64,000 bases of DNA from Lepraria neglecta (lineage: Eukaryota; Ascomycota; Lecanoromycetes; Lecanorales; Stereocaulaceae): positions 3,603,501 to 3,667,500 of the forward strand of contig CM065646.1 of NCBI GenBank assembly GCA_033220425.1, in the 5' to 3' direction. The position numbers and the translations under genes are program-made. The notes under the pieces were generated by a model that made no database searches, was not told the origin of the DNA, and saw only the letters and a list, made by a program, of their open reading frames with translations. Positions within the stretch are counted from its first letter, which is position 1, and each line of letters starts with the position of its first letter. Below are positions 1 to 12,029 of the stretch, one piece after another.

Positions 1-446
1 GGCGAAGTCCTGGTCACGAAATATAACAACCTTGCGTTGTGCAACAAACAAAGCCAATTGATCTCGTCCAGGGGCGTGCAGAGAGCTTAGTTGTATGCCC
101 GAGACTTCAGAGCCCATCAGGGGTGTAAGATCGGTTCTGAGGATATCAGGACGGAGGAGATCAGGAAATCCAGGATCCGCATCTTTTCCGTGTTCATAAT
201 AGTCGAAGTCCTCGAGAGGGGGGAACTTTTCATCCTCATTCCATGTGGGTAGGTAATGAGGATACTTGACGACATGTACTCATCAGTGATATGATAATTG
301 CCATTGAAGGAACTGGTAATTACTTTAGCTTTTGGGTACAAGGTTGTCCCTTCCTTCTCGGCCTTTGAATTGTAGTCTCTGGCATTGAGGAGAGTGGGCT
401 TATAATGTCCGTGATTATTACCACCCTGGACAGCCGCCATGACCAC
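1..446 (-). CDS. TfdA/TauD-family 2-oxoglutarate-dependent dioxygenase, N-terminal part (cut by window edge)
   Basis: Two exons are visible: 324-446 and 1-264, separated by a 59-nt intron (265-323; donor GTAATT, branch CACTGATG, acceptor TCAAG). The joined protein begins MVMAAVQGGNN and reads on through LPTWNEDEKFPPLEDFDYY, DLTPLMGSEVSGIQLSSL and LALFVAQRKVVIFRDQDFA, which is the typical N-terminal third of fungal alpha-ketoglutarate-dependent sulfonate/taurine dioxygenases. Known family members are Fe(II) enzymes that use 2-oxoglutarate and O2 to hydroxylate small sulfonates or other acids. The HxD...H iron ligands would lie beyond the left edge and cannot be checked. The start may be at 446 or at a second ATG at 440. 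The frame is open across everything visible, so it looks intact. A related but broken gene lies on the same strand at 1755-2292. Substrate is unknown. Confidence 0.85.
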
Positions 447-809
447 GATGAATGGCTATGCTTGGACTTAACCTCAATTTTAACAATGTCAACAGCGGAG
501 ATTGAAGGGACTGAGCAACATCTGAGGCTGAAAGAGCATGCTGAAGGGTGTCTTTGGGTTTATGTAATCGGCATACCGACTTCAAGATTAGCCGTCTTCT
601 CATTGGTTCGTCTTCCATGTAGTCGACAGCTACCCCGCTCGATGCACGATGACGCATGCTACTTTATCCTTTCAAGAGGAAAGTCTGACTCTCTTGCTCA
701 ATCCTTAGCAATTGATCTGATTATTGAACGAATAACTGATGTGCCCCTTGTGTCAACTGTCACAAAACCTAGCTACATCTTGATTGATCGAGTATCACGT
801 ATACCGAAA

Positions 810-1685
810 ATGCAGCACGACCAGAAACTTCGGTCCTATGCTCATCAGAATTACACTCAAAGTGAAGTTCCTTCATCCTCCGCAGATCAGCTACGAGCCC
901 TAAAAGCCACGCTGGCTATCAATCAAATCCTAAACAGGCATCTTTCTCCGGAAATTAGATGGGCGTATCGAGGATTCATTGCTTACCGATGCCATGTGAC
1001 CGACTGTGGCCTTTATGGGCGCTACACGGATGTGAGTCTCAGACAGAACACTCTGTGATCTAAGATATATTGTGTAACCCCCTCGTATCAGGACGTTGAT
1101 ATTATAATCGATTCTGAGGAATTTACACCTATCGATGAAATAGAGAATACGCTGATAACACACGCACCTACGAGCTTTGCAAGAGCGCTTTCACCATCAA
1201 AGCTACTTAAAGTACACTATATCTCTAATGATGGGTCGAAGGTCCGTTTGGATATTTATAACACGACGATGCATAATACTGGAGGTGGCCGACACCATGG
1301 CTTTCAGATTGAAAAGCTTATCCAGCCTCGACAATTTGCTGAATGCCCATCATTTGAGTGCCTAGTCCTCACTGCTACTACATTGGTAGACTTGAAGTTA
1401 GTTGCATTTTTGGAACGCGGTCATGAAAAAGATCTGATAGATATTTTCTTCATATTGTGGACACTTAGACTTGATATAGCGGCTGGCTTGCCATGGTATG
1501 CGGAACAGATGTCAAAGCATTCAACAAATATGTCAGATAAGATTCAGAGCTATGCCAGACAGTGGATGTGCACGCACGCTATTCATCAACCACCAGCGGT
1601 CTTTGATACTAATATGAACTTTATCAACAATGTTTACTTAGGGCATCAAGGAGTATCTGAAGGTGAAGGCCATGGAACAGGCTAG
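810..1685 (+). CDS. Nucleotidyltransferase-fold protein, hypothetical
   Basis: Two exons, 810-1031 and 1092-1685, are joined across a 60-nt intron with a canonical GTGAGT donor and a TATCAG acceptor; the result is 271 residues. Around the junction the protein reads RYTDDVDIIIDSEEF, preceded by IRWAYRGFIAYR. This resembles the G[GS]...D-x-D core of minimal nucleotidyltransferase-fold proteins (hydrophobic strand, glycine turn, then two Asp that bind metal). The usual second Gly is Arg here. Past the core, VRLDIYN could supply the third acidic residue. The start is uncertain: the frame is open from 405 but 405-809 shows no family resemblance, so the ATG at 810 was chosen. Just after the stop, another frame (about 1645-1735) looks protein-like, with many K, L and E, so the annotated C-terminus may be shortened by a frameshift. 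Function in the cell is unknown; antitoxin, tRNA or drug-modifying roles cannot be told apart. Confidence 0.5.
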
Positions 1686-1754
1686 CAATGTTATTCAAAG
1701 CTTAAAGAGTATATTAGAAGTTTTGAAGGTTGTTGGTGGACCGACACTATACCA

Positions 1755-2292
1755 TTCAAAGGCTAAGGAAAGGATGTTCGCCAATTCCGACTGCACGCAC
1801 TCCGATACGAGGTCCGTCATGATCGTATGTGGCAGTATGAAAATTGGATCACCTAGGAAAATTGGCGGACTCATCCTACATGGGTTGTATGTGTAAGGAG
1901 GAAGTGGATGGCTTCCCGGTAAGCTCTCCCAATTTTTGAGCCAGTACTTTCTGGCTATTACGTGAAAAGGTCTGGTTCTTGAAAAACACCACGCCTCGCT
2001 GAGACACTGCCAGAGACCGTTAGTGCACGTCCGTGGCGAGCCCTACAAGTAGGCATCCACCTGTAATAGCTAGATCCCTGAGCTTTGCTTCTGACTGCAG
2101 CACGTCTTCTAGCTGAGCATCTTGGTACTCGCGGCCAATGACCGGTGTCAAATCGCGGCACTGGTACTTTTCGTCCAGCGTGCCAGTAGCGAATTGAGGT
2201 TCTGGAGCTGGCCGAAGATAGTGCTCGATATTGTATGATTCATACATCTTTCTGTTAGGACTACCAGCCTCCGTCATGGTTGGCTTTTGCAT
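1755..2292 (-). pseudogene. TfdA/TauD-family dioxygenase remnant with internal deletion
   Basis: Exon 1 (2061-2292) reads RDLTPVIGREYQDAQL and ends LRDLAIT; after a 54-nt intron (2007-2060, branch CACTAAC, acceptor GGCAG) exon 2 gives VSQRGVVFFKNQTFS and KLGELTGKPSTSSLHIQP, all typical of the N-terminal half of fungal TfdA-like dioxygenases. A stop follows at 1876-1878. About 25 bp later (1755-1849) a separate frame reads SNFHTATYDHDGPRIGVRA and ends GIGEHPFLSL, which matches the C-terminal end of the same family. The middle, some 200 residues including the HxD iron-binding motif, is missing. The most economical reading is one large internal deletion plus loss of frame. It is a different paralogue from the gene at 1-446, not a copy of it. 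An enzyme cannot be made from this locus. Confidence 0.75.
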
Positions 2293-2662
2293 TCCCGTTG
2301 TAGGCTATATATGTAAATGGCTTATCCGGAAAATGAAGCCAAGCTTATGGTAAATGTAACGGTAGGAGGCCGGAAGACCAGCGTATTGCTATAGAAGCTC
2401 TAGCTATACGAACATTGCACGAAGAATCACAAGACTGCGGGAGAGCGAGGCCTACTACGTATGTCATTACGCATGAGCCTAAGCCCGATCAGACCTGGCC
2501 CGGCTCTTCGACCTAATATCCGCCTTGGCAGACCGTCTAGTTCTATCCCGCCTCCCCGCTATCGTAAAACTCTCCAGTGTACATCTCAATACGCTATAGT
2601 TATCAACCTTTTATTAGATAATGGCATCTAAGGATAAATCTACCGGCTACCTGAGGTGTATA
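2293..2662. other. Intergenic, no gene seen
   Basis: Between the dioxygenase remnant and the first transposon. Base composition is still near that of the flanking genes up to about 2580. No frame longer than about 50 codons, no tRNA-like fold and no repeat were noticed. It would hold the promoter of the broken dioxygenase gene. Confidence 0.4.
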
Positions 2663-3741
2663 GAAGGGTTCACCCCTCAATGAGGCAAACCCCTTAATGA
2701 GGCATTTGCTTAGTAAGCAGCATTTTTTTATCAAATAGTACGTATACCCGAGTCAATATCCTCCCTGTTTACCTATATATCAATACCCAAAAGCCTATAT
2801 ACCTATCAATTATACCTCCCACTATTAATACCACGTCTTAGGACCCTATTCCACCTTATATAGCGCCTTAAGACCCTCTAGATTTGCTAAAGGAGGTCCG
2901 TTTAGAACTCGCTTATAATAACTAGAATACCTCTAAAGGAACCCTCTCAATACGTAAGGCTATACGTTAGTATAGCTTAGTAAAGGGCGTGTTAGATCGT
3001 TATATCTATAGGCAAGCTACGAAGAAGTAGGATAGCGGGAAACGATAACGATTAATACCTAAAGAAGAATAAGCAATTGCTATATAGATCCTCCGTCTCC
3101 AAGTATAGGGTTAGCCACCTCAGGTTAAACAAATATAGTCTATAGCTATAGAACTACTACTTAAGAAGGGGGATACGAAGCCTTTAGGAGTTAATTAGAT
3201 CTAGAAGTTCTTATCTCGCCACCCAGATATTAAGACTTAATATATCCCCCTATTAGATAAGGAAAGGGTAATAGTTCAAGATCCTAAAGTCCTTATTAGC
3301 TGGTTTCAGCTCTTTTAATAGACCCTAGATACCTATTAGATCTATAAGGAGAATATCTATAATATAGATAAGAAAGGGTTTATAATAGGAGTGGTAGGTA
3401 AATTCAGGGTAGTTATATCGAAATATGAAAAGATATATATAACTTAATACGGAAACCGCGAACGGGTATCTCTTATCGAGTGTATCTCTATAGATATATA
3501 ATATAGAAGCATATGGAGCATACTGAGTATATAAAGTATACGGAGTAATATACTAGTAGGTATAGGAGGTAGATAAAGATGACCTATAAAGCGACAATAT
3601 GAATATTATGATTCTATAGTAGTAGCGATAATATAATTACCTAAATAGGCGATATCTATATACAAAAATCGAGTATGAGCATTATTAGCGTATTTAGCGT
3701 GCCTTATTAAGGGGTTTGCCTCATTAAGAGGTGAACCCTTC
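2663..3741 (+). mobile_element. pogo/Fot1-type Tc1-mariner DNA transposon, internally deleted
   Basis: The ends are inverted repeats of about 44 bp beginning GAAGGGTTCACC (right end 3698-3741), flanked by TA on both sides, the target duplication expected of Tc1/mariner elements. Inside, on the plus strand at about 3190-3490, a mutated transposase is legible: FLSRHPDIKT, ISWFQLF, the catalytic-Asp block NMDKKGF and SLIECVSID, as in Fot1/pogo transposases with a CENP-B-like helix-turn-helix and a DDE domain. Near the right end, about 3590-3700, a piece like the family's C-terminus follows directly, so roughly the second half of the DDE domain is missing. Full-length relatives are near 1.9 kb; this one is 1.08 kb. 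Many stops arise from C-to-T and G-to-A changes of RIP type. Non-autonomous and dead. Confidence 0.75.
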
Positions 3742-3743
3742 TA

Positions 3744-3917
3744 GTATAAGGCGCCGATAAAAATAGACGTACTTCGGCATGATACCCTCCGTCAACATCG
3801 GCACGATGCCTTTGCCTCTAGTAGTATATATTAGGGTGTCAGCCTATCAGCAATATAGGATTCTTAATAGCAGCCTTACCGTGCGCGGCATGCCTCACTT
3901 TCGCCGATCTCTACTTA
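3744..3917. other. Short spacer between two DNA transposons
   Basis: 174 bp lying between the pogo-like element and the Tc1-like element. It contains several CATCGGC/GCCGAT words like those inside the neighbouring inverted repeat, perhaps a chance or an old fragment of a related element. No gene. Confidence 0.3.
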
Positions 3918-4003
3918 TCGTAACTTCCAAAAACCTATTATAGCGCCGATTACATCGGCAAATAGCGCGCGCACACACCAAAAATCCGACAATATCGGCT
4001 TTT
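3918..4003 (+). repeat. Left 86-bp terminal inverted repeat of the Tc1-like element
   Basis: Inverted match of 39938-40023. It contains the palindrome-like words CGCCGAT...ATCGGCA and ATCCGACAATATCGG, which could be transposase-binding sites. Differences between the two copies are transitions, and the left copy carries more TA-generating changes. Confidence 0.85.
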
Positions 4004-4140
4004 CATAGATCTCAACCGGTAGTAGTTAGAATATATCCTAATCGGGCAGAATTAAAGCTCTTCGTGTAGTGTTGCTTTTGCCCCCATAAGCTGAGATATT
4101 ACCCTTACTATCGCTGTCGCCCACCCTCACCGCCGCCAAA

Positions 4141-4840
4141 ATGCTACCCCTACTAAGCTCCCAGACACGTTTCGATATCGAGTACTATCTCGGCCGCGGT
4201 AATATAGTCAAGGATATAGTAAGCTATACTGGTATAACTCAGCAGCAGATCTCCAAGATAAAGCGGAACCTGGATAAGTAGGGGAGCGTTATCGCTCTAT
4301 ATATAAAGTAAAGGCGACCCCGCCTTCTTACTAACGCTATAGAGAAACCCCTAACTAATTAGCTAGACGAGAAGCCATTATCTTATTTATTCGAGATAGT
4401 ATACTTTCTATTCGATATATATAATAGTCTAACTATTAGCGAGCCGACTATTTACTATATACTTATATAGTATAGTTAGTTACATAAAAAAGTAAGCCTC
4501 TTATCTATATAGAAAATGGTCTAACTTACTTAATAACGCCTAAATAGGCTTCTTACCAAGCTTCCTAGCAAGACTAATAACAGCGGGATAAGTAGAAGGT
4601 AAAGCTATATAGCTAGACCGTATATTAGCTAGTATTTCTAGATAATACCGCGTCCTATAAGCGTACCGCTGATAGAAAATTTAGCTGGTCTCGTCTTAGT
4701 ATAGAGGTAGGGGTAAATATACTATTCAAAAGATTAAAGAGGTAGTTAGTTCTTCCTATATATACGGTAGATAGATATATTATCTAGACTACTATCTATG
4801 GTTCTCTTACCGAGAGTCTATTTAACGATTTTATACGTAA
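4141..4840 (+). pseudogene. Tc1-like transposase, N-terminal part
   Basis: Starts with an ATG at 4141 in good context (CCGCCAAAATG). The frame reads TRFDIEYYLGRGNIVKDIV, then TQQQISKIKRNLDK, a helix-turn-helix DNA-binding domain of the Tc1/DDE_3 type, then KRRPRLLTNAIEK, similar to the GRPR AT-hook-like linker of the family, and a second helix-turn-helix region. Several stops from RIP-type changes interrupt it. The coding sequence breaks off at the 5-bp duplication TAAGG (4841-4845) where gypsy copy A is inserted and continues at 29298. It once bound the element's inverted repeats and cut the ends; it is inactive now. Confidence 0.75.
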
Positions 4841-4845
4841 TAAGG

Positions 4846-5264
4846 TGTTACGAACCGCGTTGCGTAGCGACGGTCGTATATAGATTGATTCTCAATAGGG
4901 ATGGAGGTGTAGCTAACAAGAGTATAAAGCAGGCTTCAAGTGATACTAAGCGGGTCTAGTATATAATTAGATAATATATATTCAGTGCCTAGCCTAAGAG
5001 ATCTATCGTATATAGTAAGTACTAGATATAAACAGAAGAGTTGAGCACGATACTCCAAGTAGTAAGTAAGTGCTTCTATATATAGCAATAGGAAATCCTA
5101 CCAAGCCCTTTATAGTCGCCTTGGTCGCGTTGCGTCTATTACTCCCATCATTCTTGGTCGCTATAGTCGCTCTGAGCCTATTACGCCTATCGCTTCAGTT
5201 ACTAGTCCTATCTATAGTACCTTGTCCTATAGGACAGTCCTATTAGAACCTATTAGTTCTAATA
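4846..5264 (-). repeat. 3' LTR of gypsy copy A
   Basis: 419 bp starting TGTTACGAACCGCG on the plus strand and ending TTCTAATA; matches 28874-29292 along its full length and, inverted, the LTRs of copy B. On the coding (minus) strand it is the downstream LTR. Confidence 0.85.
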
Positions 5265-6049
5265 CTAGCTCCCTCCTCTAGATTTCTCGTCCCGAGAAAC
5301 TATCTATCCTTTATACCTCCTCGCTGTACTAAATAATCCTATAATCCTATAATTCGTCACAAAGAACTAGCCTAGGGCTTATCCGAAATTGCTATACGCC
5401 TCTACTCTCGATGCGCCGCGAGTAATAAGTAGTGCCTTATAGGTACTAAGTCCGACTATTATTCTGGCTATATTACTAGAGGTAAGAAATATGACCTTGT
5501 AGTATCGCCTACCGAAATATATTATATTAAAAACGACCGAAAGAAAGTCTAGGGTGAAATAAAAGAAACTTAATCTAAACTATTATAACTATAGAAGGTA
5601 TATAATAAAATCGAAGATTAGAAGTAGAATATCGCGCTTTCCCAAAAGATTATGTCATTAGCGTCACAGCTAGTTTTGCGCTATCAGCAGGCCGTATAGC
5701 GATCAGGGTCTGTATCCTATATCGATTGCGGACCGAGAAATCAGCCAAATTAGCAACTCGAGGTTGCCGACAGTAGTATCTGCAACCTCAAATTGCTGCG
5801 CTGGGCGCCTACAATATCAGCATCAAAAGTTGCTTTCGTGGACCAACGCCACCATTACGCATTTGTTCCGGAATGCGAAACATGTGCGCTTAGGTAGTAT
5901 ATCGACAACATCAGTAGATGAGAAGTCATCCGAGTCGGACAGTTCGGATACATCCTCCGCTGTAGTAGGTATGTTCGAGTTAGATATCTTATCCAGAATT
6001 AACCTGTAGGCAGTATTATCCGAGCTAGGCGATTTTAAAAGACAATACG

Positions 6050-8960
6050 ATAATTATTTTCATATTATACGTTTAATAGCTATATATTCGATTACTAACA
6101 GCTTGATTCCGTCAGGCTTCCTCCCGCCCAAGCTTTATACTCTATCGATCTATCCTCTATCCCCTCCGCAGTATCCTTAGTAGCCTAGTCCTCAGGTTCT
6201 TCTCCTATTAGAATAATATTCAGATATACTATTTTATCCTCTATAATCTACCTCTCTACTAACCTACTCTACTCTTCGACGTCTATAATATAATTCTCTT
6301 CCTAAAGACTCTTATCTACTTATAGGCCGGCCTCCTTCCGTATACGCTCGAAGTCCTATATTAAAAATACCTAGATATCTATTATCTCTGCTAAATTATT
6401 ACTGAAGGTAAGGGAAGCGAAAAAACTATCCTAGTTTCTAAACTCTAAATTGGTCTTATCGAGACCCTCCTCAGGAGATAGTTCTTTAGCCTTAATTTCA
6501 GTGTTAGCCGATAATATATACCTATAATCGCTTCTTATATATACCGTATATTCTTTATTATTTCCGTACCCTTCTTCTTAGCCTATCGTACTAGTATTAT
6601 TTATTCCTATCTCCTCTAGAACGCTCTAAAGGTCCGGTTAATTTTTTAGATCTTCTAGGGAATCCTTAAATACATTAGTAACTGGTAGTCGACGGTTCTT
6701 ACTATACCTATTTATATAGTAATAGTCTATTATTCGACGATAAAGTAGTCCCGTAACTATCCGCGTTTTGATTTCACCTATATTGTACTATACCTCTATT
6801 ATATATTCGAATATAGCTTAAGGTATTATCAGTATATAGGTTATTCTTCGAGTATCAGGTTGACTTACTACTAACTAATATACCGTCCTATCTCTTGATC
6901 CTACGGGAGCTATATTCGTATTCTTCGAATATATAATAAAGCGCTGTTATAACGAAAATAATAGTACTAGCGGGTAAAGGTTTCTATAGATCCGTACTCT
7001 TATGCCTAAGTCTAATAGCACTTATTCTATTAGAAAAAAAAACGCGATATAGACTTATTATAATTATCGGTGCTAGAAAATAACCCTTATCTTAGACCTG
7101 TTAGCTATATATTTCGTTCTCGTTTAGGAAAGAAGAATACTTATACCTTTCTCTAGATCCGCGAAAGTAAATCGTATATTAAATAGTAGGTTCGATATAT
7201 TATTCTTCCGGTCCTCGACTATTAGGTATAGCTATTCTACTACCATTTTAACGGTTAATCTTATTTTCCTTATTATAAAACTTCTGAATTCGCTTAGGCT
7301 ATCTATAAGCTGCGAAGATATTAGCTATTACGCGGCGTTATATAAATAGGTAGGGGCTTAGGAGTAATAACCTTGCGAGCTTCTTTAGGAGTTAGTATAT
7401 TACCTAAGGTATCTAGATCGCTAATAACTTAAGGCCCCTTTATTCTTTAGAGCTTAGCCTTCTATTCTCTCTATATTCTTATTATAAGGTTACTTAGAGC
7501 TACCGGGTTATATTCTAGCTACGGTGATAGGCCATCGGTATCGTTGCCGCCCATAATCTTGGAGAGGAATATAGGCTTCGTTACGTGGAAAATATATTGA
7601 TATTCCCGTGAGGATTGGTATCTTTGCGCTTGGCGACGCCTAGAACTACCCCAAGCGATAGGTCCCGCCGCCTCCTCCGCGGTTACCTCCTTATAGTCGT
7701 CTTTAGATTCAATATCTAATATATATATATAGGTATAGGCAACGAAGTCGATAATAGTCTAGGCCTTGTCTTTTTAGATAATGGAACCCGATTATTAGGA
7801 TTAGATAATCGTCCCGTAGTCGCGGTACTAGAATTCGGCCGCTTACGCCGTGTAGGTGGTGCGGTATAGGTTGGCTATCGCTGCTTATATTGTACTAACT
7901 ATAACGATTAGTTATTATAAGACCTATATACTAAGGTAAATATACTATTAATTCATCCTTCTGTCTGCTAATTAGATTCTCTCTCGATTTTCGATGTTTC
8001 TTACTAGCAGATTTGAACTTATCAGTTATTATCTATTAGGGCGTCTAGGTAGGTCGTCCGGCACGCTGGCCATTCTGCTCTGTATATGAAGATGTTCGGT
8101 TTCGTTGTTCCTGTACCATCAGCTGTTTTAGCTATATTTGATAAACACGCGTCTCTAATTCATTATTTACCGAGCTGCGTAGGTGGTTCCTAGTGTCTAT
8201 ATTCCCTTGAGGACCTTGTTTTATTGTATAGTTCTATATTATTTCCTTCTTTCTATATTAGCGTATTGAATATACGCGTGACGTCGATAGGCAACTTACG
8301 GTCTTCTTTTAGGTAATACTCGTATCGCTTTGCAATACGGTATCGATTCTAGACGTCGATAGCCGCGTCTGTTTACGCTGTACGGTTAATAGGTTATATC
8401 TATTATTATATACTAATCGTACTTATAACGGAGAAGCCCATCTTTTCCGTCTCCTAAATATAGAGTTATCCAACGGACCGAATATAGGAGTATAGGGAAG
8501 TTATACCCCTATAACGATAGCAGGTACTGGTCTCTTCGCAGGGCTGGTTATAGGGTTATCAGAAGATATTTCAATATCCTCGACGCTAGTTATCTTTAAA
8601 GAGACCTCTTCTTTACATATTTTTTTAGAGATATCCTTACTAAGGTTACTATCACGTCTTCGACGTTTCCTAGGCTCTACTACTCCGTCGTCCCCTTCGG
8701 TACTTCTCTTAGATTCTAGCTACCTTTCTTTGATAGCCTTAATCTACTAATATATTAATATATAGAATAAGTTACTCAGCTCGAATCGTACCTTTCGCTT
8801 GTTCGCTTTAGTCTCCTAGGCTTTTCTAGTAGCTACTAGTTATTCTCCCTTTATCTTAGCTATTATTAGAAGATCTCTATTATCTATCTAATATATATAT
8901 AGGTCTTTACTAGTAACAAGGTAGTATAAGGTATTAAGGAGTATAATCCACGATAATATA
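6050..8960 (-). pseudogene. Unrecognised accessory gene region of the Plavaka-like element
   Basis: No intact frame remains, but minus-strand translation shows long protein-like tracts between stops. At about 8720-8560 there is a basic segment with PRKRRRRDS, a likely nuclear localisation signal, followed by acidic and serine-rich sequence; at about 8350-8270 the tract RYEYYLKEDRKLPIDVTRI is legible; at about 7690-7560 the tract SSRRRQAQRYQSSREYQ. These suggest one or two nuclear proteins. I do not recognise a domain. The plus strand is poorer in protein-like tracts here. It could be a second transposition protein, as CACTA elements often encode, or cargo. Boundaries are approximate. Confidence 0.3.
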
Positions 8961-9114
8961 GCTAGTTATAGGTGGCTAGACAGGCGAGGTTCTTAGGGGA
9001 AGAAGGCGAAGGTTTTTAGAAAGGGACAGGCTTCTTTAGCGTATCATTGTCGTATTGTTTTAATTAATATAATATTAATATAAAATCGAGTTAGCTTAAA
9101 GACTATTAACTAAG

Positions 9115-9780
9115 TTGGATAGAAACTTAGCCGAGTCGGATAAAAGTCTATCCGAGTCGAACGAAATTTTCCTACCTTTTCGAATAGATTGCTACCAGGA
9201 CTATATCTCCAGCTATAGTTCTCCTACGCATAACGAATATCGCCGTTTCTTCTATATCCTCGACGAGTACACGCCGCCTCCGCCCTATTGGCCCGGGACC
9301 TTAAGACCTTAGATACTACCCACTCGAGTATCTATCGATGAATACTGGATTCGCGTTAATAATATATACTTTGCCGCCGGCTCTTAAGTTGTACGGGTAG
9401 GATATGGAGTTACGTTATCAGCTTAACCGATTGAATTAGTTCTTCGACTTGGTTAATAATGATTAGATACCTCCTTCTATTTATAACACGTCCTATAAAG
9501 AGAATCTCTACTAGCGGATATATATTGAGTTGGCGGAACTATATCCTCTGTAGCGGCGACGGCGTTTGGATTTGTTGGAGAAGACGAATCTAGGTTGGGA
9601 AAAGCGGCAGGTAGTATTGGCTGGGTCTTTATAGCGGGATTCTGGGATATAAATATTATGTCGGTAACGTTGAGTTGAATAGTATAGTTTCTCTAGTCTC
9701 CAATTCGAACGACGGGGTCTACTATTTATAATATTTAAACTAGTCCTCAAATTTGCTGCTGGCAATACCTATAGGTTGAT
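9115..9780 (+). pseudogene. Unrecognised plus-strand coding remnant inside the Plavaka-like element
   Basis: Opens with a 65-codon frame (9115-9312) rich in serine and acidic residues at the start and reading RRFFYILDEYTPPPPYWPG later. In another phase, about 9380-9660, KENLYQRIYIELAELYPLQR and RRRRLDLLEKTNLGWEKRQV are legible, suggesting an intron or frame loss and a basic helical segment. It lies between the minus-strand genes. Part of the signal could be chance because the first codons overlap the CCGAGTCGG motif that recurs in this element. Confidence 0.25.
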
Positions 9781-9849
9781 TCTGTTATATTATACCTACT
9801 CTTGCTAAGAGCTTTCTATCCGTCTATCTAGATAATAATTGAATTAAGA

Positions 9850-11870
9850 TCCCTTTGCCTCATCTAGAAATACACCGTACTCGTATACCTTCTATCTTTG
9901 CTATTACTACCGAACGACCTACCTATAGTATCAAATCCTATAGCAATTTATCCAGTCCGTATCTATATTCACGCTTCTAGAGGTACGGGTAAGGGTAATA
10001 CCGGTTTCAAGAACGTAGTTCGTAGGGGGAACAAAGTGATGATAGTTGTCTCCTTGGTATATCTGCACGAATAATTCATCTCGTTTCCCGGAAGGTAAGG
10101 CTGAGCTACGCTATAGTCATTTATCAGGATAATACCTTTTAAACTACTAGAGTAAGGTTAGTATAAAGCCAAGGCGAAATAGCAGAAGAGCTATAGACCT
10201 ACTATCGCCAGAATATATATAGTAGTAGATAGCTTAGTAATTATAGACAGTTGTTACGGTCTTCCGACGATATCCTCCCTTAGTTTAACGATTAAATCCT
10301 TTAATATAACTAACTTCGGACTATTATTAATAAAATATTCGATATAATAGATATAAATGCTAGCTAGCGGGTATTCAGTCTAGTCTTCTCTTAGATTAGC
10401 CAACTCTACAAAGTTCGTGCAACCCTTACCGCCGTTATATAAATCCCCCCTTCGAGCTTATCCGTATATAGAGATAGATTATCAAGCCGAGCGAATCCTA
10501 GAAGGCTTGGGACTACAGTAGCGGCGCGTAGTTCATATATACGTTTAAAGTAGTTGGTGGTCGTTGGCGCAGGTATCTCCTTGCTAGCCTTGCAAGCAAT
10601 TGCGTATTATCTAGTATATTTTACTTTCGCTTCGTCTTAGATCCTTTAATCCTCGGCGCGAAGAGCTATATTTTATACTGGCGAAGGCGGGTATATAATA
10701 TAACGAATCTCGTAGGGAGGTAGTTATACCAGATCGGTAGTCCTAGAGATATCTTGAGTGTATAGCATCCGCTTTATATCGATTATCTTCGTCCACTTTT
10801 ATAACCAATTACCTACTACTTTCCCTAGTACGATAGTAAGAACGATACCTAACTTCGCTGCGCTAATATTCTAGGTAGCGCTGTTCTTGACATATAGATA
10901 ACTAATATTCTATTTATAAGCCGATAGATATATATCGTAATAACTCCGTGGCTTTAATCTCTCTAGTAAGAGATGCTTATTATGATAAGGCGACGTTTCG
11001 AATTATTAGATAATTTTGTATATATAGATTTCGATCTAGATGGAGTCGGATATTAGCGTTGCCCGAGTCGAACATCTATATTATCCGAGTCGACCGAGTC
11101 CTTAATAGAAGTAATAATTCAGTTTAGATATCCCTAAACCAGAATCTCGCCCGTCGATAGCTCCCCCCTATTAGAAAGCCTACTATCTTATCCAAGCCGC
11201 GTAGTATAGCTAATAAATAAACGGTACGATCTTCTTTATTTTGCCGTTAGGGGCTATAATAGATAATAACCTACGGAGGTTTCGTGTGTTCTATATAGAC
11301 TGGTTTCCCTTCTGTAGCTGAAACAATAACTCTATATACTACCACGTTTTCTGAGACTATTACGGATAGTCCTCTATCTTGGTTATATTAATACTAGGGT
11401 AGTATTCAGTAGTAAGTAAATAGTAAGGTAGAGGTTGAAGTACTTATATCCTGTCGCGATCCTCCTGTTCTAATACCTCTAGATCTTTCGTAGCTACTCT
11501 AGCTACTACTACCCTACCTATCTCGATATTATATAACTTCGGAACCCTACTATTATAGGCCTTGCTAACCTTTAACGCCTTCTCCTCGTCCTCTTCTATA
11601 GTATCCCCTTCCTCCTCTTACTCCTTCTCTTCCTAATTACTAGTATAGCTACTATTATTTATATCGGAACGGATAAGTATAGAATCGTTTGGAGGCCGGG
11701 TAGGAAATACTACTAGGCTTGCTTGATTAAGGGGGAGAATTCATAAGGCTTTAGGGCGGGGAATTTAGCAGGAGAGGTAGTAGAGTCTTCGCGTAGAGGA
11801 TTCTATATATTATAGGTTATATTCTTAGGTTATACTATAAGAGAAGAATATCTAGCCCGGTAAGGTTATA
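9850..11870 (-). pseudogene. SNF2/helicase-like gene, copy 1 (partial duplicate)
   Basis: Parallels copy 2 at 13.8-16.45 kb: 9930-10630 matches 13830-14500, 10735-10900 matches 15303-15460 and 11150-11530 matches 15760-16110, the last nearly identical over long runs. The part equivalent to about 14645-15303 is absent, so the central motor motifs were lost by an internal deletion of about 0.65 kb. Legible minus-strand tracts include KASKEIPAPTTTNYFKR and RAATVVPSLLGF, which correspond to the same places in copy 2. Heavily mutated by RIP-type changes. The copy lies in the same orientation as copy 2, some 4 kb away, so it arose by tandem duplication or by nested insertion of a related element. 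Confidence 0.5.
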
Positions 11871-12029
11871 TAGAGGTATAATAGGGATAGTAATAATAGG
11901 AAGAATAAAATACGAAGAAGTAGAGGCCCTTCGCTAAGTTAGAACGAAGAAGAATACTAGAGTACGTAATTTAGTAGTATCGGCGTACCGTAATTAACTA
12001 GGTTTACTAATATACCGCGGAAACGGATA

